Below, piece after piece: positions 53,257-62,707 of a stretch of DNA of 64,000 bases (positions are counted from its first letter, which is position 1; every line of letters begins with the position of its first letter). The notes below the pieces were generated by a model. It was not told the origin of the DNA. It searched no databases and worked only from the letters and a program-made list of their open reading frames with translations. Position numbers and translations under genes: made by a program. Source of the DNA: Ignavibacteria bacterium (GTDB lineage Bacteria > Bacteroidota > Ignavibacteria > Kapaibacteriales > Kapaibacteriaceae); assembly GCA_947495975.1 (NCBI GenBank), contig CANMBE010000007.1, positions 62,001 to 126,000 on the forward strand, read 5' to 3'.

Positions 53257-54726
53257 ATGTCAACGCTCATTGAACAATCATCAAATCCCATCTCAACTCA
53301 GGCGTCTACAACGCCATCGTTGCGTTATGGCATCCTTGTTCGTCCGCGGCTGATGCAGATGTATTTTGATCTTCTTGCCTTTACACTAAGCTTTGCGGTG
53401 TATCAGCTCCTTAGAGCATTTGTGTTGACAGACCTACGCAGTTTTACAATTGAAGACCACGTCATTATTGCGTTAATGTCTTGCGCGTATTGGAGTGTTG
53501 TGTTTTGGTTGGGCGGACTTTATCGCGACTTCTACATACGATCGCCGTTTGATGAATTCTTTACAGTAATACGGCATACGTTTTTTGGTTCGGCAGTAAT
53601 CTTCTTGTCAATCTTTGTTACAAGCTCAACAGAATATCAAAGTAATCCTCGTTTTGTCTTTGTGGTGTATTGGCTTGTTCTTTGCGCGTTGGTTTGCATC
53701 GGCAGGCTAGCAGCAAGGCAACTCCAGCGACGATTGCGAGAACATGGCATCATCAAGATTTCAACAGTACTCGTGGGGTCCGTTGCACGCCTTCGCGAAT
53801 TGATTGTTGACTTGCACAACGAACCTGCCTGGGGATATGATGTGCTAGGAGTGATTGTAGTTGACAAGACGGATTCACCAATAGCAGGGCTTAACGCACA
53901 AGTATTGGGTGACATGAAGAATGTGCAGTATGTGATGCAAACACTCCGTCCCAGGGAAGTTCTTGTAACGATGGATCACAATGATCACGATGCATTGTTG
54001 CAGGTAACAGCACAAGCTGCCGATGAAGGTTGTTTAGTAAAAATTGTCCCTGATCTATACGAGATATTCTCTGGTCAAGCTCGTACTCAGCAGATCTATG
54101 GTTCGCCCCTGATCGAGGTGAGTCCCGAACTCATGCAGCCATGGGAAGAGTTTGCCAAACGCGCACTTGATATTCTTGTGAGCTTGATTGCACTTGTGGT
54201 TGGTATGCCCGTATGGGTGCTCACTGCAATAGCAGTAAAGGCTACCTCTAAAGGGCCTCTGTTCTTTGTGCAAGACCGCGTTGGTAGGTACGGCCACATC
54301 TTTCAGATGGCAAAATTCCGATCTATGTATGTAGACGATCAGAGAGGGCCAACGTGGACAGATCAAAACGATCCTCGCGTAACACCTGTTGGTAGGTTTG
54401 TGCGCAAGACACATCTCGACGAGATACCACAGTTATGGAATGTGCTTAAGGGCGAAATGTCACTCGTTGGTCCTCGCCCAGAGCAGCCATACTACGTTGA
54501 GAAGTTCACGGAGATGTTGCCATACTACAGGCGTAGACTCAAAGTGCGTCCAGGCGTTACAGGTTGGTGGCAGGTAAAGGCGCGGTCTAATCCCGAATCA
54601 TTGGAAGAAATCAAGCAACGACTCCGTTATGATTTTTTCTACATTGAGAATATGTCATTCAAACTTGATCTAGAAATTATGGTTCGCACAATTTTTGTCA
54701 TGCTCAGAGGACACGGCCAAGCATGA
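53257..54726 (+). CDS. Initiating polyprenyl glycosylphosphotransferase (WcaJ/WbaP type)
   Basis: 489 residues from ATG 53257; the longer frame upstream lies inside the flippase gene. N-terminal helices (about 35-150), a CoA-binding-3/Rossmann-like domain (about 165-290, [13 protein letters not shown]), and the C-terminal bacterial sugar-transferase domain: [20 protein letters not shown] membrane entry, KFRSM, catalytic Asp-Glu in [26 protein letters not shown], and [10 protein letters not shown]. Transfers sugar-1-phosphate to undecaprenyl phosphate to start the repeat unit. The next gene starts in its stop (ATGA). Confidence 0.9.
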   Translation: MSTLIEQSSNPISTQASTTPSLRYGILVRPRLMQMYFDLLAFTLSFAVYQLLRAFVLTDLRSFTIEDHVIIALMSCAYWSVVFWLGGLYRDFYIRSPFDEFFTVIRHTFFGSAVIFLSIFVTSSTEYQSNPRFVFVVYWLVLCALVCIGRLAARQLQRRLREHGIIKISTVLVGSVARLRELIVDLHNEPAWGYDVLGVIVVDKTDSPIAGLNAQVLGDMKNVQYVMQTLRPREVLVTMDHNDHDALLQVTAQAADEGCLVKIVPDLYEIFSGQARTQQIYGSPLIEVSPELMQPWEEFAKRALDILVSLIALVVGMPVWVLTAIAVKATSKGPLFFVQDRVGRYGHIFQMAKFRSMYVDDQRGPTWTDQNDPRVTPVGRFVRKTHLDEIPQLWNVLKGEMSLVGPRPEQPYYVEKFTEMLPYYRRRLKVRPGVTGWWQVKARSNPESLEEIKQRLRYDFFYIENMSFKLDLEIMVRTIFVMLRGHGQA

Positions 54727-55442
54727 AATCTATTATCTGCATACCCACGTTCAACGAGAGCGAAAACATTATTCGCATGATTGATGCCGTGCATGCCCTT
54801 GTGCCGGCAACAGACATCCTTGTGATAGATGATGGATCTCCCGACGGCACTGCACGCCTTGTTCGTGAGCGCATGGCTGTTGACACACGCATCCATATCG
54901 TGGAGCGCAGTGGCAAACTCGGCCTGGGTACTGCGTATTGTGCAGGGTTTGCATACGCGCTTGAAAAGGGGTATGACATTATTATGCAGATGGATGCTGA
55001 CTTCTCGCATGATCCAAAAGATTTGCTACGGTTTCTAGATGAGATTCAGGACTTCGATCTGATTATCGGATCTCGATACGTGCAGGGAGTAAACGTCATC
55101 AACTGGCCCATGAGCAGGCTGCTCTTAAGTTGGTTTGCGAACATCTATACACGAGTCATTACAGGCATGCCTGTAGCCGATGCTACAGGGGGCTTTAAGT
55201 GTTTTCGCGCCGACGTGCTGAAGCGAATTGATCTTGCAAAAATTCGTTCAAACGGTTATGCATTTCAAATCGAGATGAATTACAAGACCTGGCGTCTCGA
55301 TGTTCGGATGAAAGAGATACCAATCATATTTACGGATCGCGTGAGTGGTGTTTCAAAAATGAGCAAGAACATTGTGTATGAAGCTGCCTTCCTTGTATGG
55401 AAGTTAAAACTCGCTACGATATTCTCTTTCGGAAAATATTAA
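54723..55442 (+). CDS. Polyprenol-phosphate mannosyltransferase-like GT2 (DPM1 type)
   Basis: 239 residues; GT-A motifs IPTFNESENIIRMID, VIDDGSPDGTARLV, GLGTAYCAGFAYAL, QMDADFSHDPKDLLRFL, IIGSRYVQG, DATGGFKCFR and SNGYAFQIEM. This pattern is that of dolichyl/polyprenyl-phosphate beta-mannosyl- or glucosyltransferases without transmembrane tail. Provides lipid-linked sugar donor in the cluster. Translationally coupled upstream; four bases to the next gene. Confidence 0.87.
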   Translation: MKSIICIPTFNESENIIRMIDAVHALVPATDILVIDDGSPDGTARLVRERMAVDTRIHIVERSGKLGLGTAYCAGFAYALEKGYDIIMQMDADFSHDPKDLLRFLDEIQDFDLIIGSRYVQGVNVINWPMSRLLLSWFANIYTRVITGMPVADATGGFKCFRADVLKRIDLAKIRSNGYAFQIEMNYKTWRLDVRMKEIPIIFTDRVSGVSKMSKNIVYEAAFLVWKLKLATIFSFGKY

Positions 55443-55446
55443 GGAT

Positions 55447-57411
55447 ATGAATCAAGAGGCTACAACTGATGTATCACGACCAGACGTAAGTGTTCTGATC
55501 GTGAATTATAATGTGAAAGACTACCTCTTGCAGTGCTTGCGCTCTCTTGAAGCTTCGAACTCAGGCATAGATGTTGAGATTATTGTTGTGGACAACAATT
55601 CACAAGACAGTTCTGTTGCAGATCTAACACCAATGTTTCCTCATGTTACATGGATCTCGTTGCAGGAGAATGTAGGCTTCGGTAGGGGCAACAATAGGGG
55701 GCTCACAGAGTGTCGCGGCCGGTATGTGCTCTTTCTTAATCCTGACACAATAGTTGGTCAGGATACATTAGCCACGATGGTGCGATTCATGGATGAACGT
55801 CCTGACGTAGGCATTGCTGGCTGTAAAGTGTTAAACCCAGATGGTTCATTTCAAGTAGCATGCCGTAGGGGGCTACCTACGCCGTGGGTGTCTTTCTGTA
55901 AACTCTTTGGACTGCAGTCGCTCTTTCCAACGTCGCCACTATTTGCGCGTTACAACCTCACCTATTTGCCCATCGATGCAACGTATGAAGTTGATGCATT
56001 GATTGGTGCCTTCATGATCTCTCGCCCAGAAGTATTGCGCACACTAGAAGGATTCGATCCTGCATATTTCATGTATGGCGAAGACGTTGACCTCTGTTAT
56101 AGAATTCAAACGTTAGGTCTCAAGGTTATGTACGTGCACACTACGAGCATTGTCCACTACAAGGGCGAGAGTACCAAGCGTAGCTCCATAAACGAGATTC
56201 GTGTCTTCTACGACGCAATGGAGATATTCGCACGAAAGCACTTTGGTAGTTCTTTTATTTTTATAACTCTGCTCAAGCTAGGCATTGTGTTTCGAGGCCT
56301 GTTAGCGAGGACGCTAAGAAAGAGAGTAGAGATTGCAACCTGGGTTGCCGACATTATTTGTATCAACATTGCGTTGTTGGTTGCCACCGCTTTGCGTTTT
56401 GATGGCCCATTTGGATTTCCTGCCTACGCGTACCCGGTAGTGCAGGTTGTGGTCTCAGGTGTTCTCACTCTCTCTTTGATTGCTGTTGGAGAATACGTTG
56501 AGTACCGACCTACAGTGCGCAGAAGTATCGTTGGTCTGCTCTTTACGTTCTTTGTGTTGTCATCGCTTACGTATTTCTTTAAAGAATTTGCATTCAGTCG
56601 TGGTGTTGTCTTAATGACGATCGGATTTAGCGCCATACTGTTTGCCATTACTCGTGCAGGTCTTTCTTTTTTCGATATGCCTCGCAATGCGAGAAAGAAA
56701 CGGATTCTACTTATTGGAATCAATGAGCATACAGCGCGCATGATCGAAGAACTGCAAAGGGCAGAGCATCGTCACGCTGAAATTGTAGGAGTGGTTGCAA
56801 CAAGCCCCTTTACAGTTGATCGATTTTGTGGTATCCCGGTTGTGGGCGACATGAGTTACCTCTCTCGAATTCTTGGTGTAACAAATGCACAAGAGGTGGT
56901 GCTCACCGATGCAAGCGTTAGTCGTGAGCGAGCCATGGATCTCATGATTGCGTCTTCGACCTTTCGAGTCCGGTTTCACATGGCCACTGAATACGATGAC
57001 ATTGTTACAGCCCGCATCATTAATGATGTTGCTGGCATCGAGCCAACAGTAGCTATCCCACCGCTTATGCGCTTTCGCAATCGCTTTGTGAAGCGCTCAG
57101 TTGACATTGGCATTTCCATCATTGTTTTGACCTTGGGTCTTCCTGTGATAGCTTTGTCTTCTGGCAGGGACGGTCTTCGTCAGTGGATAGATGTATTCTT
57201 GGGCAGTCGAAGTATTGTTGGGCTTTTTCCGGATGGAAAGCATCGCACATCGGGTAAAACCGGCCTCACGGGTCTTGTACAGATTAGTAACCCAGGTGCA
57301 CTTTCTCCACAGACAATTATGCATCTCAACGATTATTATGTGGACTCTTACACGATAGCACTTGACGTTGAGATATTTCTGAAACACATCTTACGGCGCA
57401 ACCGTGGCTAG
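55447..57411 (+). CDS. Fusion of GT2 rhamnosyltransferase-like domain with degenerate phosphoglycosyltransferase
   Basis: 654 residues. Residues 10-250 are a complete GT2 domain ([51 protein letters not shown]). Residues about 285-400 form four to five helices, about 415-530 a Rossmann-like segment ([19 protein letters not shown]), and residues from about 541 ([19 protein letters not shown]) look like the membrane entry and end of a bacterial sugar transferase. The last part keeps [13 protein letters not shown] and [15 protein letters not shown], which align with SLVGPRPEQ and [10 protein letters not shown] of the intact enzyme at 53257, but the middle with KFRSM and the catalytic Asp-Glu is missing. 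The C-terminal half is therefore probably catalytically dead. It overlaps accA by eight bases. Confidence 0.8.
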   Translation: MNQEATTDVSRPDVSVLIVNYNVKDYLLQCLRSLEASNSGIDVEIIVVDNNSQDSSVADLTPMFPHVTWISLQENVGFGRGNNRGLTECRGRYVLFLNPDTIVGQDTLATMVRFMDERPDVGIAGCKVLNPDGSFQVACRRGLPTPWVSFCKLFGLQSLFPTSPLFARYNLTYLPIDATYEVDALIGAFMISRPEVLRTLEGFDPAYFMYGEDVDLCYRIQTLGLKVMYVHTTSIVHYKGESTKRSSINEIRVFYDAMEIFARKHFGSSFIFITLLKLGIVFRGLLARTLRKRVEIATWVADIICINIALLVATALRFDGPFGFPAYAYPVVQVVVSGVLTLSLIAVGEYVEYRPTVRRSIVGLLFTFFVLSSLTYFFKEFAFSRGVVLMTIGFSAILFAITRAGLSFFDMPRNARKKRILLIGINEHTARMIEELQRAEHRHAEIVGVVATSPFTVDRFCGIPVVGDMSYLSRILGVTNAQEVVLTDASVSRERAMDLMIASSTFRVRFHMATEYDDIVTARIINDVAGIEPTVAIPPLMRFRNRFVKRSVDIGISIIVLTLGLPVIALSSGRDGLRQWIDVFLGSRSIVGLFPDGKHRTSGKTGLTGLVQISNPGALSPQTIMHLNDYYVDSYTIALDVEIFLKHILRRNRG

Positions 57412-58360
57412 TACCACTACCCTCGAATTTGAAAAACCGATCGTTGAGCTTGAAAGTAAAATTGAGGAGATGAAGGCGCTTGCCGACACGCTCGATATTC
57501 AACCGCAGATCGATGACCTTGAACGACAGATTGAAATCTTGCGTTCAGAAATCTATCGCAATCTTACGCGTTGGCAGAGAGTTCAGATTGCGAGGCATCC
57601 GGATCGCCCCTATACGTTAGACTATATAACGCATTGCTTTACTGACTTCATTGAGCTGCACGGAGATCGTGCTTACCGTGATGACCCTGCGATTGTTGCT
57701 GGTTTGGCTACACTGAATGGCCGCCACGTCATGGTTGTGGGGCATCAAAAAGGACGAGATACAAAGTCCAATCTGTATCGGAATTTCGGTATGCCAAACC
57801 CAGAAGGGTACCGCAAGGCATATCGCCTATTTGAGACAGCGGAGAAGTTTGGGCTACCAGTCATCTGTCTGCTCGATACTCCTGGAGCATTTCCAGGCCT
57901 TGAAGCAGAGGAGAGAGGACAAGCCGAAGCAATTGCGCGTAATCTCAAATTGATGTCGCAATTGAAAACGCCCATCGTTATTGTCGTCATTGGTGAGGGA
58001 GCTTCAGGCGGCGCGCTTGGCATTGGTATAGGTAATCGAGTGCTCATGCTAGAGAACGCATGGTACTCAGTGATTGCTCCTGAAAGCTGCTCATCCATCT
58101 TATGGCGCTCATGGGACTATAAAGAGCAAGCTGCCGAAGCACTTCGTCTTGGCGCAACGGATCTCATCAAAGTAAAGGTTATCGATCGTATTGTGCCCGA
58201 GCCAGTAGGTGGTGCACACCGAGACCCAGTTGCAATGTTTCAAACAATGGTCGAAACACTCACAGAAGAGCTTGATGCACTTTGCAAGCTCTCTGGGGAA
58301 ACACTTGTCAAAGAGAGAAGAGCAAAATTCTATGACATGGGTGTGTGGACCGAAGCGTGA
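57404..58360 (+). CDS. accA: Acetyl-CoA carboxylase carboxyltransferase subunit alpha
   Basis: AccA is the alpha half of the carboxyltransferase that makes malonyl-CoA. 318 residues, GTG start at 57404 inside the end of the glycosyltransferase gene. N-terminal coiled coil [112 protein letters not shown] and [13 protein letters not shown]. Typical length. The 3' end overlaps the convergent ABC exporter by 31 bases. A housekeeping gene at the border of the polysaccharide cluster. Confidence 0.95.
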   Translation: MASTTTLEFEKPIVELESKIEEMKALADTLDIQPQIDDLERQIEILRSEIYRNLTRWQRVQIARHPDRPYTLDYITHCFTDFIELHGDRAYRDDPAIVAGLATLNGRHVMVVGHQKGRDTKSNLYRNFGMPNPEGYRKAYRLFETAEKFGLPVICLLDTPGAFPGLEAEERGQAEAIARNLKLMSQLKTPIVIVVIGEGASGGALGIGIGNRVLMLENAWYSVIAPESCSSILWRSWDYKEQAAEALRLGATDLIKVKVIDRIVPEPVGGAHRDPVAMFQTMVETLTEELDALCKLSGETLVKERRAKFYDMGVWTEA

Positions 58361-60114
58361 GCTGCAAACTGAAGTTTGTACAGCTTCGCATATAGCGCGT
58401 CAAGTTTTAACAGCTCTTGGTGTGTTCCCATTTCTGCAATCTCGCCGTGATGGAGAACGATGATTCGATCAGCACGCTGAATCGTAGATAGTCGGTGGGC
58501 TATAACGATTGATGTGCGACCCCGAAGGAGTGTTGAGATAGAGCGCTCGATGATGTGTTCCGTCTCAGTGTCAATACTCGACGTAGCCTCATCAAGGATG
58601 AGAATATCTGGATCTGTGACCAGCGCACGGCAGAATGAAATTAACTGCTTCTGGCCAACACTCAACACTGCTCCCCGCTCACGTACATTTGTATCGTATC
58701 CACTTGACAACTTCTGAATGAAGCTATCAGCACCGAGTGCGCGAGCTGCAGCCTCAACGTCTGCTTGTGAGATCTCCGGGCGACCCAACGTAATATTGTC
58801 AGATACGGAGCGCGAGAACAGAAAAACATCCTGAAGCACAACAGCAATGTGTTTGCGCAGATCGCTCTGACGTATATCGCGAATGCTCAGTCCGTCGATG
58901 ACTATATCGCCCCCTTGAAACTCATAAAATCTACTTAAGAGATTGATGATTGAGCTCTTGCCCGCGCCTGTGGCTCCTACAAGAGCTACTGTTTCGCCCT
59001 TGTTAACTTTAAATGAAACACCGCGAAGCACTGGTGTGGTGCCATCGTAGCTGAAGTCTACGTTGTGGAATTCAATGCTGCGTTGAAGCGTGTCGAAGGA
59101 AGTTGCACGAGGCGCGTCGGGCACCGTCATATCTGTATCGAGCAGAGAGAATATGCGTTCAGAAGCAACCACACTTGATTGCAATGTGTTGTACTTTTCC
59201 GTCAGATCTCGAATGGGACGAAAGAACATTTCCGTGAACTGTGTAAATGCAATGAGCATACCAATTGTCATCACACCAGAGAGTATGTTGCCCGCGGCGT
59301 ACCAAACAATGATTGACAACGCAACAGCACTAAAAAACTCTACCAACGGAAAGAACGCGGCGTAGAGAAAGATTGTCTTGTCTTGTAGTACGCGGTGTTC
59401 CTTGTTGATCTCAGCAAACTGCTTCTCCATACGCTCTTCTTGTCGGAATAGCTGTACTACTCCAATTCCCGTCACAAACTCATTCATGAAAGCATTCATG
59501 CGGGCCACTTGCCGTCGAACGAGACTATAGATGACTCTAACCTTTCCACGAAAGATGAAAGATCCTATAAGAAGGAATGGCAGAATCGTGATTGTAAGCA
59601 ACGTCAATTCATGGGATGTGCTCCACATGAAGTAGAGAATCCACACAATCACCATCACATCTGAAATCATAAGCACAACGCCAGATGAGAAGAGCTCATT
59701 GAGCACCTCAACGTCGCTTGTAACACGTGTTACAATCCTTCCAACAGGTGTTGTATCATAGAAACGCAGAGCAAGCCGCTCAACATGACGGTATAGTGTG
59801 TTCCGAATGTCTAGCAACACGCGCTGCCCAACCCACGTCATCAGAAGGGAGAGACCATACTGCATAGCCCCCTGAAGAAAGAGCAATGACACAATCACAG
59901 CAACAAAAAAGAGCAATCCCTGAAAGTCGTTCTTCATGATGTGATCGTCAACGGCAATCCTCGTGAGATAGGGACGCAGGGGGCCAAGCGCCGACGATAC
60001 GAGCGTTAGCACAACGGCCCCACCTAGCTGCGGTCTGTATGGCGTGAGGAAGGCAATGAGCCTTCTCAGCAGCCGATAATCTACTTTTTTCGCATCGGTT
60101 GATTCTTGTTGCAT
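58330..60114 (-). CDS. ABC exporter, fused permease-ATPase (MdlB-like)
   Basis: 594 residues: six-helix type I exporter domain (about 25-310), then ATPase with Walker [17 protein letters not shown]-loop [12 protein letters not shown], signature [15 protein letters not shown] (LSVGQ as in MdlB rather than LSGGQ), Walker [18 protein letters not shown] and H-loop VIAHRLSTI. Likely a homo- or heterodimeric lipid, drug or peptide exporter. No partner half-transporter lies nearby. ATG 60114 start. It overlaps accA at the 3' end. Confidence 0.9.
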   Translation of the reverse strand: MQQESTDAKKVDYRLLRRLIAFLTPYRPQLGGAVVLTLVSSALGPLRPYLTRIAVDDHIMKNDFQGLLFFVAVIVSLLFLQGAMQYGLSLLMTWVGQRVLLDIRNTLYRHVERLALRFYDTTPVGRIVTRVTSDVEVLNELFSSGVVLMISDVMVIVWILYFMWSTSHELTLLTITILPFLLIGSFIFRGKVRVIYSLVRRQVARMNAFMNEFVTGIGVVQLFRQEERMEKQFAEINKEHRVLQDKTIFLYAAFFPLVEFFSAVALSIIVWYAAGNILSGVMTIGMLIAFTQFTEMFFRPIRDLTEKYNTLQSSVVASERIFSLLDTDMTVPDAPRATSFDTLQRSIEFHNVDFSYDGTTPVLRGVSFKVNKGETVALVGATGAGKSSIINLLSRFYEFQGGDIVIDGLSIRDIRQSDLRKHIAVVLQDVFLFSRSVSDNITLGRPEISQADVEAAARALGADSFIQKLSSGYDTNVRERGAVLSVGQKQLISFCRALVTDPDILILDEATSSIDTETEHIIERSISTLLRGRTSIVIAHRLSTIQRADRIIVLHHGEIAEMGTHQELLKLDALYAKLYKLQFAAHASVHTPMS

Positions 60115-60237
60115 CTCTGCAAGATACGGATGCGCAATAGTACGCCATCGCGCCCCCTCGCGGATGGATAACGAATGTCACTCCAAGCGAAGCGAGAAAA
60201 CGGAGACTCGTTGAGGGACGTATTGAGGGTAACCCCG

Positions 60238-60245
60238 TACCTTTG
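60238..60245 (+). promoter_or_regulatory. Candidate -7 box before the remnant-aspA unit
   Basis: TACCTTTG matches TAnnTTTG exactly and ends five bases before ATG 60251. A TTG at 60211-60213 is 24 bases upstream, longer than the ideal spacer, so the match is only suggestive. Confidence 0.35.
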
Positions 60246-60250
60246 TCTTC

Positions 60251-60460
60251 ATGATCACATTTACTCCGTATGGGGCTGCCGGTGAGGTTGCTGGCTGCGC
60301 GTATCTTGTTGAGACGCAGCACTCAACCATACTTGTTGACTGTGGCATGTTTCAGGATAATAAGGGTGATGACTCTAAGAATGTCATTCCGGATAAGATT
60401 CACAGAATAGATGTGATGGCATGTTTGCCAGTCTATTCTGAAAAACTGAAGGTGTCATGA
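60251..60460 (+). pseudogene. Truncated metallo-beta-lactamase-fold (CPSF/RNase J-like) remnant
   Basis: 69 codons. The beginning (PYGAAGEVAGCAYLVET, ILVDCGMFQD) is the N-terminal signature of beta-CASP/YsH-type metallo-beta-lactamase RNA-processing exonucleases ('GAAGEVTGS..LVDCGMFQG'). Where the metal motif HAHxDH should follow 'IDxVxLT', the frame reads HRIDVMACLPVYSEKLKVS and stops. All metal ligands are thus absent. The stop overlaps the aspA start (ATGA), so the fragment may survive as a leader for aspA translation. The upstream -7 box candidate suggests it is transcribed. Confidence 0.6.
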
Positions 60461-61854
60461 TGCGTGTTGAACATGATTTTCTTGGTGAGCGCGAGATTCC
60501 CGACAACGTCTATTATGGCGTGCAGACGCTGCGTGGTGTGGAAAACTTCCATATCACGGGAATCCCAATTGGTCTTGCTACATCATTTATTGCGGCATTG
60601 GGGTATGTAAAAAAGGCCGCTGCGCTTGCTAATCGCGACTTAGGTGTGATTGACCCCATGATCGCTAACGCTATATGTCAGGCCTGTGACGCAATCATTG
60701 CAGGACACTTCCACGATCAGTTCGTTGTTGATGTGATTCAAGGTGGAGCGGGTACTTCCACTAACATGAATGCGAACGAAGTAATTGCAAACGTGGCCTT
60801 GGAATACCTTGGTAAGCCCAAGGGCATGTATGATGTTGTTCATCCAAATGATCACGTCAATCTTTCGCAGAGTACAAACGATGCATACCCAACGGCGTTT
60901 CGCCTAAGCCTCTACGCTGAAATCGGAAAACTTATTGCAGCTCTTGCAGCGTTGCAACAATCATTTGCTCGCAAAGGTGCAGAGTTCAAGGATGTAATCA
61001 AGATGGGGCGTACGCAGTTGCAAGATGCGGTGCCAATGACGCTTGGTCAAGAGTTTGAATCGTTTGCGGTAAACATTGGCGAAGACGTACGTCGCCTCGA
61101 AGAGGCACGTGCACTGATCACTGAAGTAAATCTTGGCGCAACAGCTATTGGTACAAGTATAAACGCCCCTGAGGGCTACCCAGCTTTGGCTGTAAAGTAT
61201 CTTGCAGATATCACTGGCGTGCCTGTGATGTTGTCACACAACCTCATTGAGGCAACATGGGACACGGGCGCCTATGTTCAAGTGAGCGGCGTTTTAAAAC
61301 GTGTGGCAGTAAAGCTGTCAAAGATCTGTAATGATTTGCGACTCCTTTCATCTGGTCCCCGCTGTGGGTTTAATGAAATCAACCTCCCGCCAATGCAGCC
61401 GGGCTCTAGCATTATGCCAGGTAAGGTTAACCCTGTTATCCCAGAGGTTGTGAATCAGGTCTGTTACTTGGTCATTGGTAATGATGTAACGGTGACGTTT
61501 GCGGCGGAAGCAGGACAGCTCCAACTCAACGTTATGGAACCTGTGCTGGCGTATTGTCTCTTTCAGTCAATCGAAACATTAACTCGTGCCTCCACAACTC
61601 TGCGAGAGCTTTGCATTGATGGCATCACGGCTAACGCAGAACACGCGCGTAACATGGTGATGAATTCCATTGGCATCGTTACTGCGCTCAATCCGATTCT
61701 TGGTTACGAAGCAACTGCAGCTATTGCCAAGGAAGCATTTGAAACTGGTGGGTCAGTTATTGACATTGCTCGTGCTACGGGGCTCCTTGATGATGACAAG
61801 ATCAATGAGATCTTTAGTATTGAGAATCTTATGCATCCAAAATTTATTCGTTAA
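60457..61854 (+). CDS. aspA: Aspartate ammonia-lyase
   Basis: Aspartase converts L-aspartate to fumarate and ammonia. 465 residues of the fumarase/aspartase superfamily: HDFLGEREIPDNVYYGVQTL, GGAGTSTNMNANEVIAN (97-113), HVNLSQSTNDAYPTAFR, GRTQLQDAVPMTLGQEF and the flexible catalytic loop GSSIMPGKVNP (316-326) followed by VIPEVVNQVCY. VxPEVVNQV after the loop is the aspartase form (fumarase C has TQCEAL). ATG 60457 and ATG 60460 are both possible starts, the first in the stop of the upstream remnant. Confidence 0.92.
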   Translation: MMRVEHDFLGEREIPDNVYYGVQTLRGVENFHITGIPIGLATSFIAALGYVKKAAALANRDLGVIDPMIANAICQACDAIIAGHFHDQFVVDVIQGGAGTSTNMNANEVIANVALEYLGKPKGMYDVVHPNDHVNLSQSTNDAYPTAFRLSLYAEIGKLIAALAALQQSFARKGAEFKDVIKMGRTQLQDAVPMTLGQEFESFAVNIGEDVRRLEEARALITEVNLGATAIGTSINAPEGYPALAVKYLADITGVPVMLSHNLIEATWDTGAYVQVSGVLKRVAVKLSKICNDLRLLSSGPRCGFNEINLPPMQPGSSIMPGKVNPVIPEVVNQVCYLVIGNDVTVTFAAEAGQLQLNVMEPVLAYCLFQSIETLTRASTTLRELCIDGITANAEHARNMVMNSIGIVTALNPILGYEATAAIAKEAFETGGSVIDIARATGLLDDDKINEIFSIENLMHPKFIR

Positions 61855-62083
61855 TTCTACCGTAGAATGCAAGCGCAAATCCCAAACGGAAAGTCACCGG
61901 TGTTCCAGTTGTATAGTGAATCTCAGAAACTGGCAGCTGCATGCCTGTTTTTGTTGTTGCCAGGGCCGTTGCGCAGAAAAAGGTGATATACATTGCGTCC
62001 GAACGCTTGTAGTTGTAACTCGGATTGGTAATATTGCTCGTTGATAACGGTATTGGATACACAAACGATTTGTAAAAGGGCAT
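61844..62083 (-). pseudogene. Possible C-terminal remnant of an outer-membrane barrel protein
   Basis: A 79-codon frame with natural codon use ends in PVTFRLGFALAFYGRINE, a strand-like C-terminus resembling Bacteroidota outer-membrane barrels; IPLSTSNITNPSYNYKRSD looks like a loop. No signal peptide; a TAA immediately precedes the ATG at 62083, and the mini-histone ATG on the other strand is only two bases away. Best read as a 5'-truncated gene fragment, but it could be a chance frame. Overlaps the end of aspA by 11 bases. Confidence 0.35.
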
Positions 62084-62085
62084 TT

Positions 62086-62259
62086 ATGACAAAGCACGAG
62101 ATCTATGACGAGATGGTGAAGCTTATGCAGGACTTTACAACTGCGCACAATTCCACCAAGAAGAAGGATGCTGCGGCGGCTCGCAAGGCTGCAGGCGCGC
62201 TCAAGAAACTCGTTACGCCATACAATCAGGCATCTATTGCCGAGGGAAAATCCTCATAA
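62086..62259 (+). CDS. Hc1-like small histone-like DNA-binding protein
   Basis: 57 residues: MTKHEIYDEMVKLMQDFTTA, then a Lys/Ala-rich helix (STKKKDAAAARKAAGALKKL) and a short tail. Resembles the short Hc1-type histone-H1-like proteins of Bacteroidota/Chlamydiae, which bind and condense DNA. ATG 62086 has AAGGG five bases upstream. Followed by two hairpin terminators, so it is a monocistronic, probably well expressed gene. Confidence 0.7.
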   Translation: MTKHEIYDEMVKLMQDFTTAHNSTKKKDAAAARKAAGALKKLVTPYNQASIAEGKSS

Positions 62260-62260
62260 G

Positions 62261-62281
62261 ACAAGCGCAGGCTTGTTTTTG
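62261..62281 (+). terminator. Rho-independent terminator of the histone-like gene
   Basis: Stem ACAAGC/GCTTGT (62261-62266 with 62271-62276), loop GCAG, followed by a T tract, starting one base after the stop codon. Confidence 0.7.
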
Positions 62282-62297
62282 TATAAACAAAGAATCT

Positions 62298-62335
62298 AAA
62301 AAAAGGTATGTCCGATTGCTCGGACATACCTTTTT
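62298..62335. terminator. Bidirectional hairpin terminator
   Basis: A 15-bp perfect stem (62300-62314 with 62321-62335: AAAAAGGTATGTCCG and complement) around ATTGCT, with an A7 run on the left and T5 on the right, so it can terminate both strands. Confidence 0.85.
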
Positions 62336-62524
62336 GTTCGCCCCGTAAGCGATTATTTGAGTTTCATGACGTGCCGCTGACATCCCACATCAACGTATGC
62401 TGGTCACTATGTGCGGAACTCCCATTATTGTGATATTTTAGGATGTGTGGAGTCCAGACCCCACGGTAAAAAACGGGGCGTATTCTGAAAAGCCATACGA
62501 GTAAGAAGCAATTAAGTCTCTATC
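62336..62524. other. Spacer without recognisable gene
   Basis: 189 bases, no convincing frame or hairpin. On the minus strand a frame ending VDVGCQRHVMKLK at 62355-62357 could be the last codons of a lost T9SS tail, but a stop lies 16 codons upstream, so nothing is claimed. The region should hold the promoter of the tiny membrane genes (ATATTTTAGG at 62434-62443 is a weak AT-rich candidate). Confidence 0.3.
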
Positions 62525-62707
62525 ATGTATAAGAACTTTACTCTAGCGGATAAACTGCTCTTTGTCTCCGCTTTGCTCTCTTTGATTTACTCAGAGGTGC
62601 TATTCTATAACGGAGATGCAAACGAAGCGATATTTATCGGTATCTGGGTTCCAAGCATACTAGGGTTTGGTATCTATTTGAAACTGCTAAAAGGAGAGAA
62701 GAAGTGA
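62525..62707 (+). CDS. Small two-helix membrane protein
   Basis: 60 residues: two hydrophobic helices, about 8-25 (LADKLLFVSALLSLIYSEVL) and 34-53 (AIFIGIWVPSILGFGIYLKLL), short polar loop YNGDANE and basic tail KGEKK. It looks like a conserved type of small Bacteroidota membrane protein, but I cannot name it. Its stop overlaps the GTG of the next tiny gene, which supports both being real. Confidence 0.6.
   Translation: MYKNFTLADKLLFVSALLSLIYSEVLFYNGDANEAIFIGIWVPSILGFGIYLKLLKGEKK

Larger units (their letters stand above)
1898..59873. repeat. Dispersed octamer A(A/G)GGGGCT
   Basis: Hand count: 17 copies of AAGGGGCT and 13 of AGGGGGCT on both strands. First bases on the plus strand: 1898, 4310, 5639, 6005, 9113, 18581, 20034, 20353, 22038, 24249, 24386, 27658, 28420, 31612, 32538, 35674, 36953, 37275, 37343, 38628, 42571, 42880, 43011, 44699, 45629, 55187, 55696, 55867, 56803, 59866. 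Orientation is roughly even, and copies sit in all codon frames as well as in intergenic gaps. The bases between copies are ordinary genes, not part of the repeat. Confidence 0.7.
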
